From CAZSVP01 sp964637185 (GTDB lineage Bacteria; Patescibacteriota; Saccharimonadia; CAILAD01; BJGX01): a stretch of DNA of 64,000 bases. Shown here piece after piece: positions 17,583-24,553 of this stretch (positions within the stretch are counted from its first letter, which is position 1; the number at the start of each line of letters is the position of its first letter). Made by a program: the position numbers and the translations under genes. Below the pieces are notes generated by a model. The model did no database searches, was not told the origin of the DNA, and saw only the letters and a list, made by a program, of their open reading frames with translations. The stretch spans positions 124,001-188,000 of the forward strand of contig CAZWVB010000001.1 in NCBI GenBank assembly GCA_964637185.1, read 5' to 3'.

Positions 17583-18776
17583 ATGAGCCAAGCTGATACC
17601 AATAAGATATTAGAGCTATTTTCACGCTACGGTGATGAAATTATTACCAAGGCTGAGCTCGAAAGAAGACTCGCAAGTGGCAAAAAGCTGCGCATAAAAT
17701 ATGGTGTTGATGTTACCGCGCCAACGCTTCATATTGGCCATGCAGTCAACCTATGGTTGATGCGTGCTATGCAAGATATGGGCCACAAGGTACTATTTCT
17801 TATTGGTGATTTTACTACCAGGATAGGTGACCCAACTGGTAAAAGTAAAACTAGGCCAATTATCCCTCAGGAGGAGATTGAAAAAAATCTCAAAGAATTT
17901 ATTGAACAAGCCAAAATGGTGCTTAGGTTCGACAAACAACATTTAGAGATACATCACAACTCTGACTGGTTTGACAAAATGCCTACTTCTGAGTTCTTAC
18001 AGAAACTGATGATGATCACCCATGCACGCTTGATCGAGAGGGATATGTTTCAGGAGAGAATAAAGGCCCACAAGGATATCTACATGCACGAGTTAATCTA
18101 TCCAATTTTGCAAGGCTGGGATTCGGTGGAGCTAAAAAGTGACATTACAATTATTGGTTCTGATCAACTTTTCAACGAAATGCTAGGTCGATTCTATCAA
18201 GAAAAAATGGGGCAAACTCCTCAGATGATTGTTACCACCAAAATTACACCTGGATTAGATGGTGCTGAGAAACAGAGCAAATCTATTGGTAACTATGTAG
18301 GCTTAGCTCATGATCCACTCGAAAAATATGGTCGCATCATGACTCTACCGGATGAGTTAATTATTGAGTGGTTTAGGGTATATACCGATGTGCCTCTCGA
18401 TCAGATCGAACAGATCGAGAAGGATATGAGCCTCGGCGATAATCCGCGCGATACCAAAGCCAGCTTGGCACGCCATATTGTAGCTCGTTACCACGGCGAG
18501 AAGGCAGCTACTGAGGCCGAAGCGGCCTGGAACAAGCAGTTTCGTGAAGGTGGTCAACCGGATGAGATACAGCAGCACAAGCTGAAATTGCCTATCAATA
18601 TCATTGAAGCCATTGCTGATGTGTTCGGCATAAGCAAATCCGAATCCAGAAGACTGGTAAGCCAAAAAGGCGTGAAGTATGCTGGCAAGGTGGTAGACAA
18701 GCCTGAGACCGAGCTCAAGAAGCCCGGCATACTGCAGCTCGGCAAACGCCGCTACGCCGAGATACTCAAGAAATAA
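17583..18776 (+). CDS. tyrS: Tyrosyl-tRNA synthetase
   Basis: Charges tRNA-Tyr. 397 aa. Class I signatures: HIGH at 50-53 and KQSKS at 230-234; a C-terminal S4-like RNA-binding domain begins near residue 335 (SKSESRRLVSQKGVKYAG). The organisation fits the TyrRS type 2 (TyrZ-like) group. The first two thirds of the gene are AT-rich with AGG/AGA Arg codons, while the last ~370 bases switch to the GC-richer codon style of the neighbours, suggesting a mosaic gene. Leaderless promoter. Confidence 0.95.
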   Translation: MSQADTNKILELFSRYGDEIITKAELERRLASGKKLRIKYGVDVTAPTLHIGHAVNLWLMRAMQDMGHKVLFLIGDFTTRIGDPTGKSKTRPIIPQEEIEKNLKEFIEQAKMVLRFDKQHLEIHHNSDWFDKMPTSEFLQKLMMITHARLIERDMFQERIKAHKDIYMHELIYPILQGWDSVELKSDITIIGSDQLFNEMLGRFYQEKMGQTPQMIVTTKITPGLDGAEKQSKSIGNYVGLAHDPLEKYGRIMTLPDELIIEWFRVYTDVPLDQIEQIEKDMSLGDNPRDTKASLARHIVARYHGEKAATEAEAAWNKQFREGGQPDEIQQHKLKLPINIIEAIADVFGISKSESRRLVSQKGVKYAGKVVDKPETELKKPGILQLGKRRYAEILKK

Positions 18777-18796
18777 ACACATGATAAGATAAGATC

Positions 18797-20824
18797 ATGA
18801 AACTGACCGACAAAGTATCGGTGCTGAATGGTGTGGGTGATGTCGTAGCCAAACGTTTGGCGAGACTTGGTATTGAGACTATCCAAGATCTGCTGCTGCA
18901 CTACCCAAGGCGCTGGGAAGACTATAGCCAGGTCACGGCAATATCACAGACCAAACCCGGGGAAATCGCCGTAGTCGCCGAGCTTAATAGTATCGCTACT
19001 CGGCGCTCATTTCGCCGCCGCCTGACAATCACAGAAGCAGTGATTACAGATCAGACAGGTAGCCTCAAGGTGGTTTGGTTTAATCAGCCATTTGTGGCCA
19101 ACCAACTCAAAGCTGGCGAGCGCTATTTTTGGGCTGGCAAGCTGGAATTCAAAGGCGGCTATCTCAGCCTCAACAACCCGATGGTGGAGCTGGCTGGTGC
19201 GACCACTGGCGGTAAAATATTTCCTGTTTATCCAGAAACATCCCAACTCAGTAGCAAGCAGTTACGGCGCTATGTTGGCGATGTCATATCGCTATGCGAT
19301 GGGTTGCGAGACAATCTGCCAGATGAGATCGAGCAGAATTATGATCTTATATCGTTTGGCCAGGCTGTAAGGCAGCTGCACCAACCAACAACGATGCAGC
19401 AAGTCGAGCAGGCTAGACGACGGATAGGCTTTGGCGAACTATTTGGCTATATGCTGACGGGTCTGTATCTAAGAAAAGCTCGCCAGAGCGAATCTTCTGC
19501 GGCCATGGCATTTGAGCTAGCTGTGGTCAAGCAACTAGTTGATGGATTGCCTTTTGAATTGACTGATGGCCAGCGCAAGGCTACTTGGCAGATACTGCAA
19601 GATATGGAGAAGCCACAGCCGATGAACCGCCTTCTGCAGGGCGACGTGGGTAGTGGCAAGACAGTAGTGGCACTGATAGCTGCTGCTATGGCGGCGCATC
19701 ATGGCTACCAGACTGCCTACATGGCGCCGACCGAGATACTGGCCGCCCAGCATGCTGATACAGCGAGCACACTGCTCAAGCCGCTAGGTCTGCGTGTGGG
19801 CTTGTTGGTGGCATCACACAAGTCGGCTGCAAAGCGTGAACTGCAAGAGCAGATAGGTAGTGGATCTATCGATTTAGTGATCGGCACGCACGCTTTGCTT
19901 TCTGAAAAGGTAGCTTTCAAAAATCTCGGGCTCGTGGAGATCGATGAGCAGCATCGCTTTGGTGTGCAGCAGCGTACAGCGCTGAGATCCAAAGCGAGCA
20001 TCAGCCCACATATGCTCACTATGACCGCCACACCGATCCCGCGTAGTTTGGCATTGGTTGTTTATGGGGATCTCGACATCAGTGTGATCAGTGAGTTACC
20101 TGCCGAACGCAAACCAGTGACAACTCAAGTATTTACTGAGGCTCAGAGATTGTCTGCTTATCAACACATTGAGCAGCGGTTGGGGGCTGGCGAGCAGGCT
20201 TTTGTAGTCTGTCCGCGCATCATTCAGGACGACAGTAGCGGCAAAAAAAGTGTCGAGGCTGAGTATGATAGGCTGCGTAAGAGTATCTTTGCGCATCGCC
20301 GGATTGGGTTGCTACATGGGCGGATGAAGGCAGATGACAAGGCGGCAGTGATGAGTAAATTTGCGGCTGGCAAATTGGATATTTTGGTATCTACGACGGT
20401 AGTCGAAGTCGGTGTCAATGTACCCAATGCCACGGTGATGCTGATCGAGGGCGCTGACGGCTACGGTCTAGCCAGTCTGCATCAGCTACGCGGACGCGTT
20501 GGTCGATCTGACAAGCAATCGTACTGTTATCTGATAGGCTCGACTGAAAGCCCCGAGAGCTTGGCTCGGCTCAAGAGTTTGGAAAAAACCCATGATGGCC
20601 TGCGACTAGCACAGATCGATCTGATGAGTCGTGGCCCAGGTGAGGTATATGGCAAACTCCAGCACGGCTACTTTGATCTTCGCATGGCGAGTTTGACAGA
20701 CACTTTGCTAATAGAACAGGTGCGTGAAGCTGCTCAGGCTTTTCTTTCATCTGATAATATGGTAAAATATCCGCAAATTGAGCAGTTGGTGCTAACACTA
20801 GCCGCTCAAACAAGTATCGAATGA
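18797..20824 (+). CDS. recG: ATP-dependent DNA helicase RecG
   Basis: Remodels stalled forks and Holliday junctions. 675 aa. Wedge/OB domain (~60-150), helicase core with Walker A GDVGSGKT at 282-289, DEQH box in IDEQHRFGVQQR, motif III TMTATPIPRS, and motif VI QLRGRVGRS. TAAGAT at 18785-18790 ends 6 nt before the ATG (possible leaderless start), but the gene could also be read through from tyrS. Its TGA overlaps the ATG of the next gene. Confidence 0.96.
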   Translation: MKLTDKVSVLNGVGDVVAKRLARLGIETIQDLLLHYPRRWEDYSQVTAISQTKPGEIAVVAELNSIATRRSFRRRLTITEAVITDQTGSLKVVWFNQPFVANQLKAGERYFWAGKLEFKGGYLSLNNPMVELAGATTGGKIFPVYPETSQLSSKQLRRYVGDVISLCDGLRDNLPDEIEQNYDLISFGQAVRQLHQPTTMQQVEQARRRIGFGELFGYMLTGLYLRKARQSESSAAMAFELAVVKQLVDGLPFELTDGQRKATWQILQDMEKPQPMNRLLQGDVGSGKTVVALIAAAMAAHHGYQTAYMAPTEILAAQHADTASTLLKPLGLRVGLLVASHKSAAKRELQEQIGSGSIDLVIGTHALLSEKVAFKNLGLVEIDEQHRFGVQQRTALRSKASISPHMLTMTATPIPRSLALVVYGDLDISVISELPAERKPVTTQVFTEAQRLSAYQHIEQRLGAGEQAFVVCPRIIQDDSSGKKSVEAEYDRLRKSIFAHRRIGLLHGRMKADDKAAVMSKFAAGKLDILVSTTVVEVGVNVPNATVMLIEGADGYGLASLHQLRGRVGRSDKQSYCYLIGSTESPESLARLKSLEKTHDGLRLAQIDLMSRGPGEVYGKLQHGYFDLRMASLTDTLLIEQVREAAQAFLSSDNMVKYPQIEQLVLTLAAQTSIE

Positions 20825-21594
20825 ATTCAGGTGTACTTACATTTGCCACTCGCGGCAAGGCTTTCAAAACAATCGGCACGCATCAGAAATTTGATCGCGA
20901 GGCCTATCGGCTGATACGCCCAGCGTTGAAACAGGGTATATTTCCTATGCGTCGGGAAGTACTGCAGTTTGAGGGTATGGGTGGACCCGATGGGCTCAAG
21001 TTCAAAGGAAAATACAAAGGTGATCATCTGTGGGACCCCATCAAAGAAATTGGCCACCTGCCAGTTTGGATAGAAGTACACTACAACAATCTAGTAGAAG
21101 CAATCCGTGAAGGCGATCGCATCAAAGCTGCGTTTGAAGCAGGATTTATGGCTCATTATCTGACTGACAGTCTCACACCAGCTCACCATCTGAGCTGGAA
21201 GGAAGCAGAAGCCGAGTATGAGAATTCCAGCAAGCTACGCAAGAAGTGGCTGTACTATGGTCGCAAGGGTCTGATGAGCTCTCATGTGGCATTCGAAGCT
21301 GGTGTTAGCTCCACCATTAGCTTTGGTAGACTCAAGACCAAATTCGACACAGATCTGTACGAACGCGTCCAATCCGACGGCATACAAGCTGTGGTCAAAC
21401 AAGAATCCCGTACCATTGCTGAGCACCAACTGTACCGTAAATTCTTAGAAAAGGGCTGGAACGTAGCTATTGCAAGAGCCGTCAAGCGTGTAGTAGTACC
21501 ACGAATTCCTCAGCTTATCGCGGCTGCTTGGCTAAGTGCTTATGCTGAGGCTGGTTACAAAGTCGATACCAACAAGCTTGCGACCATCAAATGA
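20821..21594 (+). CDS. Zinc-dependent phospholipase C-like protein (tentative)
   Basis: 257 aa, coupled to recG by an ATGA overlap and to rsmD by another. No signal peptide. Residues 110-123 (MAHYLTDSLTPAHH) resemble the metal-binding helix of zinc-dependent phospholipase C/S1-P1 nuclease folds, with His 112, Asp 116 and His 122 as likely ligands; a second His/Asp cluster is at 69-80 (DHLWDPIKEIGH). The rest is mostly helical. Assignment rests on this motif pattern and would place the substrate (phospholipid or other phosphoester) open. Family membership moderate, function inferred. Confidence 0.45.
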   Translation: MNSGVLTFATRGKAFKTIGTHQKFDREAYRLIRPALKQGIFPMRREVLQFEGMGGPDGLKFKGKYKGDHLWDPIKEIGHLPVWIEVHYNNLVEAIREGDRIKAAFEAGFMAHYLTDSLTPAHHLSWKEAEAEYENSSKLRKKWLYYGRKGLMSSHVAFEAGVSSTISFGRLKTKFDTDLYERVQSDGIQAVVKQESRTIAEHQLYRKFLEKGWNVAIARAVKRVVVPRIPQLIAAAWLSAYAEAGYKVDTNKLATIK

Positions 21595-22103
21595 TCACTA
21601 TCATAGCAGGTACCAAGCGAGGGCAGGTATTGCCGGAATTACCGTCTGGCGCACGGCCAGTTAGCCAAAAGGTGCGTGCGGCCATTTTCTCCAGCCTAGC
21701 TGAGAGAGTAGTAGGTGCCCAGGTGCTGGATCTGTATGCTGGTAGTGGTGCGCTGGGGCTGGAGGCACTGAGCCGTGGGGCCGATAGTGCTGTACTAGTG
21801 GATCAGTCAGACAGGGCGCTTAAGAAAAACGCCAGCAAGTTTGATCGCCAGACCGTTACGATAATTCGACAAGATGTGGCGCGATTCTTGGCCAAAGAAA
21901 AACTCCAGTACGATCTCATTTTCGTGGACCCGCCTTACGCTGAGATCGATCTTGATCTGGTAAAACAGGCCACAAATCTGTTACAATCAGATGGCGTATT
22001 GGTGCTAAGTAGCTCCAAACGTACAGACTTAGAGGATAGTTTTGGGCTTATCCAGACCAAGCTGTATGGTGACACCAAAATATCGTACATTCAAAAATCA
22101 TAA
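21591..22103 (+). CDS. rsmD: 16S rRNA (guanine966-N2)-methyltransferase
   Basis: Methylates G966 of 16S rRNA using SAM. 170 aa, close to the usual size. The SAM-binding loop LDLYAGSGALGLEALSRGA is at ~46-64 and the catalytic DPPY at 113-116; KVRAAIFSSL near 26-36 is typical. Starts in the TGA of the upstream gene and ends 16 bases before tRNA-Leu. Confidence 0.93.
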   Translation: MITIIAGTKRGQVLPELPSGARPVSQKVRAAIFSSLAERVVGAQVLDLYAGSGALGLEALSRGADSAVLVDQSDRALKKNASKFDRQTVTIIRQDVARFLAKEKLQYDLIFVDPPYAEIDLDLVKQATNLLQSDGVLVLSSSKRTDLEDSFGLIQTKLYGDTKISYIQKS

Positions 22104-22119
22104 ATATTGCTTTGACGCG

Positions 22120-22205
22120 CGGATGTGGTGGAATTGGTAGACACGCTAGCCTTAGGAGCTAGTGGGGTAACACCCGTGTAGGTTCGAGTCCTATCATCCG
22201 CACCA
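22120..22205 (+). tRNA. tRNA-Leu(UAG)
   Basis: Complete class II cloverleaf: acceptor GCGGATG pairs with 22195-22201, anticodon stem CTAGC/GCTAG around loop CTTAGGA (anticodon TAG at 22153-22155), long variable arm, T-loop TTCGAGT, discriminator A 22202 and an encoded CCA (22203-22205). Reads CUN leucine codons. Confidence 0.95.
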
Positions 22206-22242
22206 AACAAATGACGCCCAGACTTGGGCGTTGGCTGTTTGG
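22203..22242 (+). terminator. Two-part hairpin directly after tRNA-Leu
   Basis: CCAAACA (22203-22209) pairs with TGTTTGG (22236-22242), and inside it ACGCCCA (22214-22220) pairs with TGGGCGT (22225-22231) with a 4-nt loop. It uses the CCA of the tRNA, is followed by GGTTTTAGG, and may be a terminator or 3'-end processing signal. Confidence 0.5.
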
Positions 22243-22299
22243 TTTTAGGACGAGAAACCAAGAGGTTCGGCGAGTGAGCCGCAGAGCCAAATATATTTC

Positions 22300-22328
22300 T
22301 TGCAATAATTTTATTGATGCAGTACAAT
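22300..22328 (+). promoter_or_regulatory. Promoter of the structured RNA locus
   Basis: TTGCAA (22300-22305), exactly 17 nt, TACAAT (22323-22328), in an AT-rich island between GC-rich segments. No protein gene follows for 900 bases. Predicted start near 22335, just before the first hairpin of the RNA. Confidence 0.75.
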
Positions 22329-22391
22329 TTCTTTCCGACGCAATCCAATGCCTCGTGGTTCAGCCACCTGGAGGGCCATCATTGGAAAGCG

Positions 22392-22464
22392 GCGCCTGTA
22401 GCTCAATCGGATAGAGCGCTGTTGACGAAAGCAGAGGTTGTGGGTTCGAGTCCCACCAGGCGTA
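22392..22464 (+). tRNA. tRNA-Arg(ACG)-like module with abnormal anticodon loop
   Basis: Acceptor GCGCCTG (22392-22398) pairs with 22457-22463, the D-arm is GCTC/GAGC, and the T-arm is GTGGG-TTCGAGT-CCCAC. The best anticodon stem is CTGTT (22419-22423) with AGCAG (22430-22434), leaving a 6-nt loop GACGAA: no U33 and one base short, with ACG at 22425-22427 as the likely anticodon. The 3' end reads ACGA instead of CCA. Either a divergent tRNA-Arg or a tRNA mimic within the larger RNA. Confidence 0.6.
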
Positions 22465-22481
22465 CGAGTGTGTAGCACTGA

Positions 22482-22519
22482 AAAGGCAATGGTTTTTGGG
22501 GTTCAACTCCCCGGCCTTT
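22482..22519 (+). ncRNA. Acceptor/T-arm minihelix without D and anticodon arms
   Basis: AAAGGC (22482-22487) pairs with GCCTTT (22514-22519); inside it GGGG/CCCC closes the T-loop-like TTCAACT (22502-22508). The D and anticodon domains are replaced by a 10-nt linker. The same TTCAACTCC string recurs at 22608 and 22775. Confidence 0.5.
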
Positions 22520-22521
22520 AG

Positions 22522-22624
22522 TCTGAGGGAGGCGGCTGCAATGTCGAGCGCGGGAGGCCCATTAATTTGAGCCATTTGAACCCGCGATTGCAGTACGGGC
22601 GAACCGTTTCAACTCCCAGTCAGA
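22522..22624 (+). ncRNA. Closed helical domain of the structured RNA
   Basis: TCTG-A-GGGAG (22522-22531) pairs with CTCCC-AGT-CAGA (22613-22624), enclosing CTGCAAT/ATTGCAG (22536-22542 with 22587-22593) and GCGGG/CCCGC. No coding potential. Describes a structural domain only; its function is unknown. Confidence 0.5.
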
Positions 22625-22641
22625 TGTTGTGTGTGCTCTCA

Positions 22642-22794
22642 GGGGCTGTAGCTTAACTGGTAAAGCACCTAGTGGTTTGGCAAAGACACCGAGGACCTTG
22701 GCTTAGAAGCAGCCACGGGTTGAAAGAGTGCGTAATAGCTCACTCGGCGAGTCAAATGGCTAGGAATATGGAGGTTCAACTCCTCTCAGCTCCG
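22642..22794 (+). ncRNA. tRNA-like cloverleaf carrying a 23S rRNA GTPase-center insert in its anticodon loop
   Basis: Acceptor GGGGCTG (22642-22648) pairs with CAGCTCC (22787-22793); D-arm GCTT/AAGC; anticodon stem CCTAG (22668-22672) with CTAGG (22760-22764); T-arm GGAGG-TTCAACT-CCTCT; discriminator G, no encoded CCA. The anticodon loop is 87 nt (22673-22759) instead of 7 and consists of rRNA-like sequence, so no anticodon can be read. Acceptor, D, anticodon-stem and T pairing are all intact, which argues against a decayed pseudogene. Confidence 0.8.
22679..22753 (+). ncRNA. Copy of the 23S rRNA GTPase-associated center (helices 42-44)
   Basis: Contains TTGGCTTAGAAGCAGCCA (matching E. coli 23S 1060-1077 as I recall it) and GAGTGCGTAATAGCTCAC (the helix 44 consensus), plus a preceding GGCAAAGACA and a following GGCGAGTC as in 23S. 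Helix 42 keeps pairing with different bases (CCGAG/CTCGG versus CCAG/CTGG), as does helix 43 (ACC/GGT). A1067 and A1095 equivalents, which contact uL11, EF-G and thiostrepton, are present. No other 23S sequence is found nearby. Confidence 0.88.
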
Positions 22795-22797
22795 CTT

Positions 22798-22891
22798 GGT
22801 CCGTTGTCGATGGCGTAACCCTGGTTTCGGACACAGGAAAACGAGCCGACGACGTAGACCACGCCAGGGTGGTGTGCAAGCCACCCTGGCG
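22798..22891 (+). ncRNA. Two long hairpins of the structured RNA
   Basis: First: GGTC-CGTTGTCG (22798-22809) with CGACGACG-TA-GACC (22847-22860), 12 pairs with a 2-nt bulge. Second: CGCCAGGGTGG (22862-22872) with CCACCCTGGCG (22881-22891), 11 perfect pairs around TGTGCAAG. Neither has a U tract, so they are structural rather than terminators. Confidence 0.6.
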
Positions 22892-22928
22892 AGATCGAGG
22901 CTTTCTTGATTGGGCCTGAATCAATCTA

Positions 22929-23001
22929 GGACGGGTAGCTCAGTTGGCAGAGCACCGGGCTGAAAACCCGGAGGTCGCAGGTTCGATCCCTGCCCCGGCC
23001 A
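22929..23001 (+). tRNA. tRNA-Phe(GAA) or tRNA-Phe-like module
   Basis: A standard 73-nt body: acceptor GGACGGG/CCCGGCC, D-arm GCTC/GAGC, anticodon stem CCGGG/CCCGG with loop CTGAAAA (GAA at 22962-22964), T-arm GCAGG-TTCGATC-CCTGC, discriminator A. It has an A3-G70 mismatch in the acceptor stem and no encoded CCA (CG follows), whereas the tRNA-Leu of this locus encodes CCA. Likely functional, but embedded in the larger RNA unit. Confidence 0.75.
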
Positions 23002-23150
23002 CGCGTCACCTGTGGTGGGACCGACATCTCCCAAGCGTCTGTCTCCGGGCGGATGCAAGCTGCAGGTAGGTTGCGCTCCAAGTGCTCCGCCGAACCCATG
23101 ACGCTGGGTGCGACGGTTCCAGGCCAGCTAGCGGCTGTTCAGCGTGACCA

Positions 23151-23195
23151 TCGGGCTCCTCGGTTTTCGGACCGAGGAGCCCGACTCATTTTTTA
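23151..23195 (+). terminator. Strong intrinsic terminator of the structured RNA
   Basis: 14-bp perfect stem (23151-23164 with 23171-23184) around TTTCGG, followed by CTCATTTTTT. Confidence 0.92.
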
Positions 23196-23236
23196 GACTA
23201 GAATTATTGACTCATATCTGATATTATTACTGGATC

Positions 23237-24511
23237 ATGAAACACGAAATCACCAAATCCACCAAGACCAATGTCGTATTGACCATCACAGCTGATGAGA
23301 AATACATGGCTGTATATCACCAAGCCGTACTCAAGCGGATGAAGAAAGACCTCAAAGTTGACGGCTTTCGCCCCGGCCATGCGCCTGATAACATTGCCGA
23401 GCGCCAACTAGGCAGCGAACGGGTACAAAGCGAAGTGCTTGAGGAAGTGGTGATGCATGCTTATGCCGGGGCAGTTCGTGATGCCAAACTCACTACAGTG
23501 TCGGCACCACACATAGAGGTAAAAAAATTTGTACCTTACACTGATCTAGAATTTACTGCCGAGGTGGCAATCATGCCGGAGATCAAATTTGATCTAACCA
23601 AGTTGAGCCTGAAATATGAGGTTCCCAAAGTGGCTGAGAAAGATGTTGATGGTGCCATCGAAGAGCTGCGCAAACAGCTAGCTGAGCGTACCGAGGTAAC
23701 TCGCGCCGTCAAAGATGGTGACGAAGTAGTTCTCGATTACAAAGGCGTACGTGAGGGCAAGCCTGTCGAGGGTGCGGCCGCCGAGAATCAAACTTTAGTG
23801 ATCGGCAGTAAACAGTTTATACCTGGTTTTGAAGAAAACTTGATTGGTCTTAAGAAAGACTCTACCAAGACATTTGAGCTAACTTTTCCCAAAGACTATC
23901 ATGCCAAAGATTTGGCTGGCAAAAAGGTGGAATTTACCATCACCATCAAGAAAATCAGCGAGGTCAAGCTACCCAAACTTGATGACGGCTTTGCAACCCA
24001 CATCGGGCCGTTCAAAACAATCGACGAACTACGCAAGAATGTGCGTGAAAGTCTGGAAGCACGCAGTGCCCAAGAGTACCAGAAGGAGTATGAGGACAAC
24101 GTAGTGGCCCAGCTGATGGACAAGGCTAAGTTTGAGGTATCGCACGAGCTGATCCACGACGTCATGCACAATATCGAGCATGAGACCACTGACCAACTGA
24201 AGGATTCGGGGCTCGACATCGATAAGTATCTACAGATGCAAAACAAGACCAAAGAAGTTTGGGAACAAGAGCTACATGCTGAGGCGGAGCGTCGGGTAAA
24301 GCTCGGCATACTGATGCGCTGGATGATTGAGAAAGAGGCTATCAAAGTGACTGAAGACGAGGTTGACCACGAGCTGGGGCACATGCGCGAGCACTACAGT
24401 GATCCCAAGATGCAAGCCGAACTCAACGATCCCAAATTCCGCGATGATTTGCGTACTCATCTGCTGACTGGCAAAGCCATCAAAAAACTCGTAGAATATG
24501 CAAAGAGCTAA
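23237..24511 (+). CDS. tig: Trigger factor
   Basis: Ribosome-bound chaperone and peptidyl-prolyl isomerase at the exit tunnel. 424 aa. N-terminal ribosome-binding domain with the GFRPGHAP variant of the signature GFRxGKxP (residues ~43-50), FKBP domain (~155-245, KDGDEVVLDYKG), and the helical C-terminal domain. Note His in the signature where Lys is usual. A TATTAT at 23222-23227 lies 9 nt before the ATG, suggesting a very short leader. Followed by clpP, a frequent tig-clpP pairing. Confidence 0.95.
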   Translation: MKHEITKSTKTNVVLTITADEKYMAVYHQAVLKRMKKDLKVDGFRPGHAPDNIAERQLGSERVQSEVLEEVVMHAYAGAVRDAKLTTVSAPHIEVKKFVPYTDLEFTAEVAIMPEIKFDLTKLSLKYEVPKVAEKDVDGAIEELRKQLAERTEVTRAVKDGDEVVLDYKGVREGKPVEGAAAENQTLVIGSKQFIPGFEENLIGLKKDSTKTFELTFPKDYHAKDLAGKKVEFTITIKKISEVKLPKLDDGFATHIGPFKTIDELRKNVRESLEARSAQEYQKEYEDNVVAQLMDKAKFEVSHELIHDVMHNIEHETTDQLKDSGLDIDKYLQMQNKTKEVWEQELHAEAERRVKLGILMRWMIEKEAIKVTEDEVDHELGHMREHYSDPKMQAELNDPKFRDDLRTHLLTGKAIKKLVEYAKS

Positions 24512-24553
24512 CGCTCTGTACTCAGGCGGGGAAGCTTGAGATCAAGGAGGATC

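Larger units (their letters stand above)
22335..23195 (+). ncRNA. Candidate large structured RNA with tRNA-like modules and a 23S GTPase-center mimic
   Basis: About 860 nt between a strong promoter and a strong intrinsic terminator, with no credible ORF. In order: a nested hairpin (CCAATG 22345-22350 with CATTGG 22380-22385, inside it CCTC/GAGG and GTGG/CCAC); a tRNA-Arg-like module (22392-22464); an acceptor/T-arm minihelix (22482-22519); a closed domain (22522-22624); the tRNA/23S chimera (22642-22794); a 12-bp and an 11-bp hairpin (22798-22891); a tRNA-Phe-like module (22929-23001); several GC-rich hairpins; terminator. The size and tRNA association recall the large ornate bacterial RNAs GOLLD and ROOL, but I cannot show homology. 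It may be processed into several pieces. The boundaries are inferred. Confidence 0.7.

Noticed and set aside
22211..22414. + strand ORF across the RNA locus
   Set aside because: Runs through the hairpins, the promoter and the start of the tRNA-Arg-like module; no ribosome site and no protein character.
22091..22575. Two - strand ORFs overlapping tRNA-Leu and the tRNA-Arg-like module
   Set aside because: Their translations contain the stereotyped strings (RTRTYTGVTPLAPKASVS; WWDSNPQPLLSSTALYPIE) that arise from reading tRNA genes antisense; not proteins.
22642..22794. Group I or archaeal-type intron in a tRNA
   Set aside because: The 87-nt insert is too short for group I, lacks its conserved core, and matches 23S rRNA helices 42-44 rather than an intron; a bulge-helix-bulge is not evident.
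22120..23195. RNase P RNA, tmRNA, SRP RNA or 6S RNA
   Set aside because: None of the signature strings of these RNAs (e.g. the RNase P GAGGAAAGTCC block or the tmRNA resume region) is present.
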